A program made the position numbers and the translations under genes. Source: an uncultured Porphyromonadaceae bacterium (GTDB taxonomy: Bacteria; Bacteroidota; Bacteroidia; Bacteroidales; Muribaculaceae). From it: 9,124 nucleotides of DNA. The DNA lies in NCBI GenBank assembly GCA_947178565.1, contig CAMWYV010000022.1, positions 1-9,124 on the forward strand, read 5' to 3'. Below the pieces are notes generated by a model, which saw only the letters and a list, made by a program, of their open reading frames with translations, ran no database searches and was not told the origin of the DNA. Positions 6,506 through 9,124 of the stretch are shown piece after piece (the first letter of the stretch is position 1; each line of letters opens with the position of its first letter).

Positions 6506-9049
6506 TTATCTGATTATTATCCAGTCGGCATTCTCTTCTGAGGATGCCGATTTTTCTTGCACGGGAGCGGGCAAAGTATCCGCCGGAGTTTCATCGTTTT
6601 TTTTCTTCTTGCGGCGTAGAAATGAGAAGATGTTGTCAAAGTCACGCTTGAGCACAATACCTACGCCCTGAGTAGTGAGAGCGTTTTTCACATAATAGTT
6701 GCGGTCGTTGTATCGGTTGTAGGCTTTAAGGCGGAGATTGCCGCTGCGGTTTATGAGATATTCAATGTCAAAATCTCCGATAAAGGAGTTATTGTTCAGT
6801 GCCTTGTCACGATAACCGAAATTACCGTTAAGCAAAAGCCTGTTATTCAGCAACTGGCTGGAGAGGGCAAGATCAACCTCCACATCGCTGAAATCGCCAC
6901 GGTCGCTCCGTATATTCGGAGCCAGACGCCAGTTTTCACTCAACTGACCGAGCATACTGCTCAATTGCGATGAAATTGTTGATGACGCCACAGATACAAA
7001 CTCATTACCCTTAGTGGTATTCATATAGTCAGGAGTATAGAACTTATTGAGGGCAAGCAGATATATAATCTGACGGTTCATCATATCCTCCGTGCTGACT
7101 ATACTCTTGACCTTGCGGTAGGTATCCTGACTCAGAGTGGGGAATTCAAGGTCAAACGCAATGTCGGGTTGACGCATATCTCCACTCACAAACATGAGCG
7201 CATGAACCGGCACATTAGTGCGGTTCAGCTCGCGATCCTCCAGGAATGACTCGTCAAGATCGCTCAGATTTGCGGTGAGAGAATATACTGCCTGAATATT
7301 CAACTGCGCCGCGTATGGGTCTCCGTGGAAAGAAATCGAACTGCCGTCTCGGATAGTGAAATCCTTGATAATAATATCCTGGAGAGTGAAATTATAGTTA
7401 CCTCTCTGAAGAGTGTATGTGCCAAACATCTTGAGATCTTCGCTGGAAGAATCGTAAGTCATACGCAGATTGCCGCTGCCGTATGTTCTTATTCTGTCAC
7501 CACCAACCGGATCCATAACCAAATTAATCTGTGCTGCGGGATTTACACCGATTGCGATATTCATTGTATATATGCTTCCGGATCCGGCATCTTCAGTCCT
7601 TGCTATACGTTGCTTAAGTTCCCGCACTATTTGGGGCGGCGCAGTGGCTGCGGCTATTGAATCTTTTCTATACCGGTCGCGGTCACGAAAAGTGATGAAA
7701 GTATAGTCACTGGCCGTTTCGGCATCATTGAGTACAAAAGTGAATGTGGAGTTTGGCGCTGTTGTCATATCCACACCGATATTCACTATGCCAGGTTCTC
7801 CGGTAACCGAGGCGGAACCATTGGCAAACACCTTGCCATACCAGTTGGTCTCGTTGTTCTCTCTCACATCATACACAAGCATATTCTTAGCATCGGTGAT
7901 TTCAAAATTAAACCGCGGCTCCTTGAAGAATTTATGGTCCAGTGTGCCGTTAAGAGTGGCGGTATTACCATAAACATCAGTTAGGGTGATATTTTTGAGA
8001 TCGATATGTCCCGGAGTAAGTTTTACCGAATCGGTAGCTGAGTATATGGTGTTGGTAAAGTCCAGTTTAAGCTTAAGATCTTCGGCAAAAATATCACCGA
8101 CCATATCAATATATTTGAAACTACCCCACAGATGAGCCTTACCGGAGGCATAACCGCTTACACTCGAAGTAAAAGCAGCCATAAACGGTTTCATAAATCC
8201 TACTTCTATTCTATCTGCATCAAAATACAAATCAAGCGAATCAGCCATCGGCTTTATCTCTCCCTTTATTTTACTCACTCCACCATTAGGCTGACTGACC
8301 GCAGCATCAATCACCACCGCTTTAGAATCATTATTCCAGTGGCTCTTGATTTTGGTATCTCCCATAAGGGAGTAGTTATACGACAGACGCTTGACATCCA
8401 GGTTGTCGGTAAACAGTAACGGCTGACGCGATAGCAGCCCAGCTGCCGTAATATCCCCCGTTGCAATTCCACCAAACATCGCCGTGGGAATATCCAGGGT
8501 TTCAAACACATAGTCAAGATTTACTCCCCTCAGTGCTATATCTATTATATCATCTTCATTGTCCGATGCCACTCCTTGTATTGACAGATACTGACTTCCT
8601 CTACCTATGCGGAAATCAGCAACGGTTATTTCCTCAGGCTTAATACTGATTTTCGCCGGTGACACAGTCCACGCGGTATCGTTAAACACCAGTTTACCTG
8701 GATTGACATCTATCAGAGTCATACGCTTGTGTGATACGGAATCACTTGCAAAAGTTGCCGACAGAGAGAGGGTGCCGCTGAAATCTCTGTCCCTATCTAC
8801 TTTCCAGTCAAGCTGTGTGTCAACATGATTATCAGTAGCAAAAATCGTTCCATCAATCGTCATCTCTCCCTTCTTTGTTGGATAGACAGTAGTGAAATAT
8901 GCATTGCCCCGGGGCAGTCCGGAAGCTATATCATCAGAAACCTTCACCACAAGCGTGGTATTTTCAAGCAATCTGTTTCCCTGCTGAAGATATGGTGCGT
9001 CAACAGTGAGATCAAATTCTTTAGCATCAGACACAAAAGAGCCCTTCAC
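6506..9049 (-). CDS. tamB: TamB-like translocation/assembly module protein, C-terminal part
   Basis: From the GTG at 9049 the frame encodes 847 residues rich in alternating-hydrophobic beta-strand sequence, as in the long beta-taco proteins of the TamB/AsmA-like (DUF490) family. These span the periplasm and help build the outer membrane. The C-terminal TamB domain is clear: GNYNFTLQDIIIKDFTIRDG and then SISFHGDPYAAQLN (about residues 550-580), VPVHALMFVSGDMRQPDI (about 615-635) and a conserved end region from about 680 (SSTISSQLSSMLGQLSENW). It closes with a Lys-rich stretch and a low-complexity acidic tail. Family members usually exceed 1,200 residues and begin with a membrane anchor; none is visible. 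Going upstream from 9049 the frame reaches a TAA at 9089-9091, and no ATG or TTG is available, so GTG 9049 is only the formal start. The piece may be the 3' part of a gene interrupted by a nonsense change. It converges on manA with 12 nt between stops. Confidence 0.8.
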   Translation of the reverse strand: MKGSFVSDAKEFDLTVDAPYLQQGNRLLENTTLVVKVSDDIASGLPRGNAYFTTVYPTKKGEMTIDGTIFATDNHVDTQLDWKVDRDRDFSGTLSLSATFASDSVSHKRMTLIDVNPGKLVFNDTAWTVSPAKISIKPEEITVADFRIGRGSQYLSIQGVASDNEDDIIDIALRGVNLDYVFETLDIPTAMFGGIATGDITAAGLLSRQPLLFTDNLDVKRLSYNYSLMGDTKIKSHWNNDSKAVVIDAAVSQPNGGVSKIKGEIKPMADSLDLYFDADRIEVGFMKPFMAAFTSSVSGYASGKAHLWGSFKYIDMVGDIFAEDLKLKLDFTNTIYSATDSVKLTPGHIDLKNITLTDVYGNTATLNGTLDHKFFKEPRFNFEITDAKNMLVYDVRENNETNWYGKVFANGSASVTGEPGIVNIGVDMTTAPNSTFTFVLNDAETASDYTFITFRDRDRYRKDSIAAATAPPQIVRELKQRIARTEDAGSGSIYTMNIAIGVNPAAQINLVMDPVGGDRIRTYGSGNLRMTYDSSSEDLKMFGTYTLQRGNYNFTLQDIIIKDFTIRDGSSISFHGDPYAAQLNIQAVYSLTANLSDLDESFLEDRELNRTNVPVHALMFVSGDMRQPDIAFDLEFPTLSQDTYRKVKSIVSTEDMMNRQIIYLLALNKFYTPDYMNTTKGNEFVSVASSTISSQLSSMLGQLSENWRLAPNIRSDRGDFSDVEVDLALSSQLLNNRLLLNGNFGYRDKALNNNSFIGDFDIEYLINRSGNLRLKAYNRYNDRNYYVKNALTTQGVGIVLKRDFDNIFSFLRRKKKKNDETPADTLPAPVQEKSASSEENADWIIIR
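6525..6555 (+). terminator. Probable manA terminator inside the opposing gene's 3' coding end
   Basis: TCGGCATTCTC (6525-6535) pairs with GAGGATGCCGA (6540-6550) around a TTCT loop. That gives 11 pairs including one T-G, followed by five T residues (6551-6555). The T tract follows the hairpin only on the plus strand, so it would terminate manA, whose stop is 31 nt upstream. The same bases encode residues near the C-terminus of the minus-strand TamB-like protein. Confidence 0.8.
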
Positions 9050-9124
9050 GCTTACAGGATATATGACCTTTAAAGGTAAGTCAATAATTTAACCAAGTGG
9101 ATCCGTTGTTTTAATATTAACTGC
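9050..9124 (-). pseudogene. Probable upstream continuation of tamB, interrupted by an in-frame TAA
   Basis: Read on the minus strand in the tamB frame, 9124-9092 gives AVNIKTTDPLG, then TAA at 9091-9089, then IIDLPLKVIYPVS running into the called CDS. The residues on both sides have the alternating polar/hydrophobic pattern of TamB strands, and there is no initiator ATG, promoter or leader-like sequence. This suggests one coding sequence cut by a stop rather than a true gene start. The other two frames here close quickly and look no better. Only 33 nt are available upstream of the stop, so a sequencing error, a real nonsense mutation or a true gene boundary cannot be separated. Confidence 0.45.

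Noticed and set aside
6597..6604. T8 homopolymer (A8 in tamB sense) as a possible frameshift or slippage site
   Set aside because: The frame continues through it to a sensible C-terminal tail and stop. It encodes a Lys run and there is no sign of a broken frame.
1..9124. CRISPR arrays, tRNA/rRNA genes, insertion sequences, defence or toxin-antitoxin systems
   Set aside because: No spaced direct repeats, cloverleaf or rRNA-like sequence, transposase, or small paired ORFs were found. The window is filled by metabolic and envelope genes.

Overview
The window carries five complete or near-complete genes and one partial gene. It looks like chromosome from a gut-type member of the Bacteroidales, with Muribaculaceae a reasonable guess. 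Four things point there. The promoters fit the Bacteroidetes pattern (TTTG or TTG, a spacer of about 19 nt, then TAnnTTTG). Start codons have A/T-rich leaders without a strong Shine-Dalgarno. PPi-dependent phosphofructokinase is the long (about 548 residue) form. The sialic-acid route uses an unphosphorylated ManNAc epimerase, as described for Bacteroides fragilis nanLET. The family assignment is inference; no rRNA or other marker is present.

Layout: (1) positions 1-3377, minus strand, is a three-gene sialic acid operon transcribed right to left: MFS transporter (nanT-like), N-acetylneuraminate lyase (nanA/nanL), and N-acylglucosamine 2-epimerase (nanE-like), which runs off the left edge. (2) Positions 3378-3700 form a divergent intergenic region with a well-formed promoter for the nan operon and a weaker one for the opposite gene. 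(3) Positions 3701-5347, plus strand, encode pfp, followed by a strong intrinsic terminator. (4) Positions 5519-6493, plus strand, encode manA with its own promoter; its apparent terminator lies inside the 3' end of the converging gene. (5) Positions 6506-9049, minus strand, encode the C-terminal part of a TamB-like envelope protein. Its frame is closed upstream by a TAA at 9089-9091, and no N-terminal anchor is visible.

How the genes fit together: the transporter would bring free sialic acid into the cytoplasm. The lyase splits it into pyruvate and ManNAc, and the epimerase turns ManNAc into GlcNAc, which enters glycolysis at fructose 6-phosphate after phosphorylation and deamination by enzymes not seen here. 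Pfp then interconverts fructose 6-phosphate and fructose 1,6-bisphosphate, and ManA links mannose 6-phosphate to the same pool. The metabolic genes therefore meet at fructose 6-phosphate, though nothing shows that they share a regulator. TamB is unrelated envelope-biogenesis machinery.

I see no mobile element, CRISPR array, tRNA or rRNA, and no convincing novel system. The points most worth checking are the interrupted tamB frame, a similar leader sequence in front of both nanT and pfp, and the manA terminator embedded in tamB codons.
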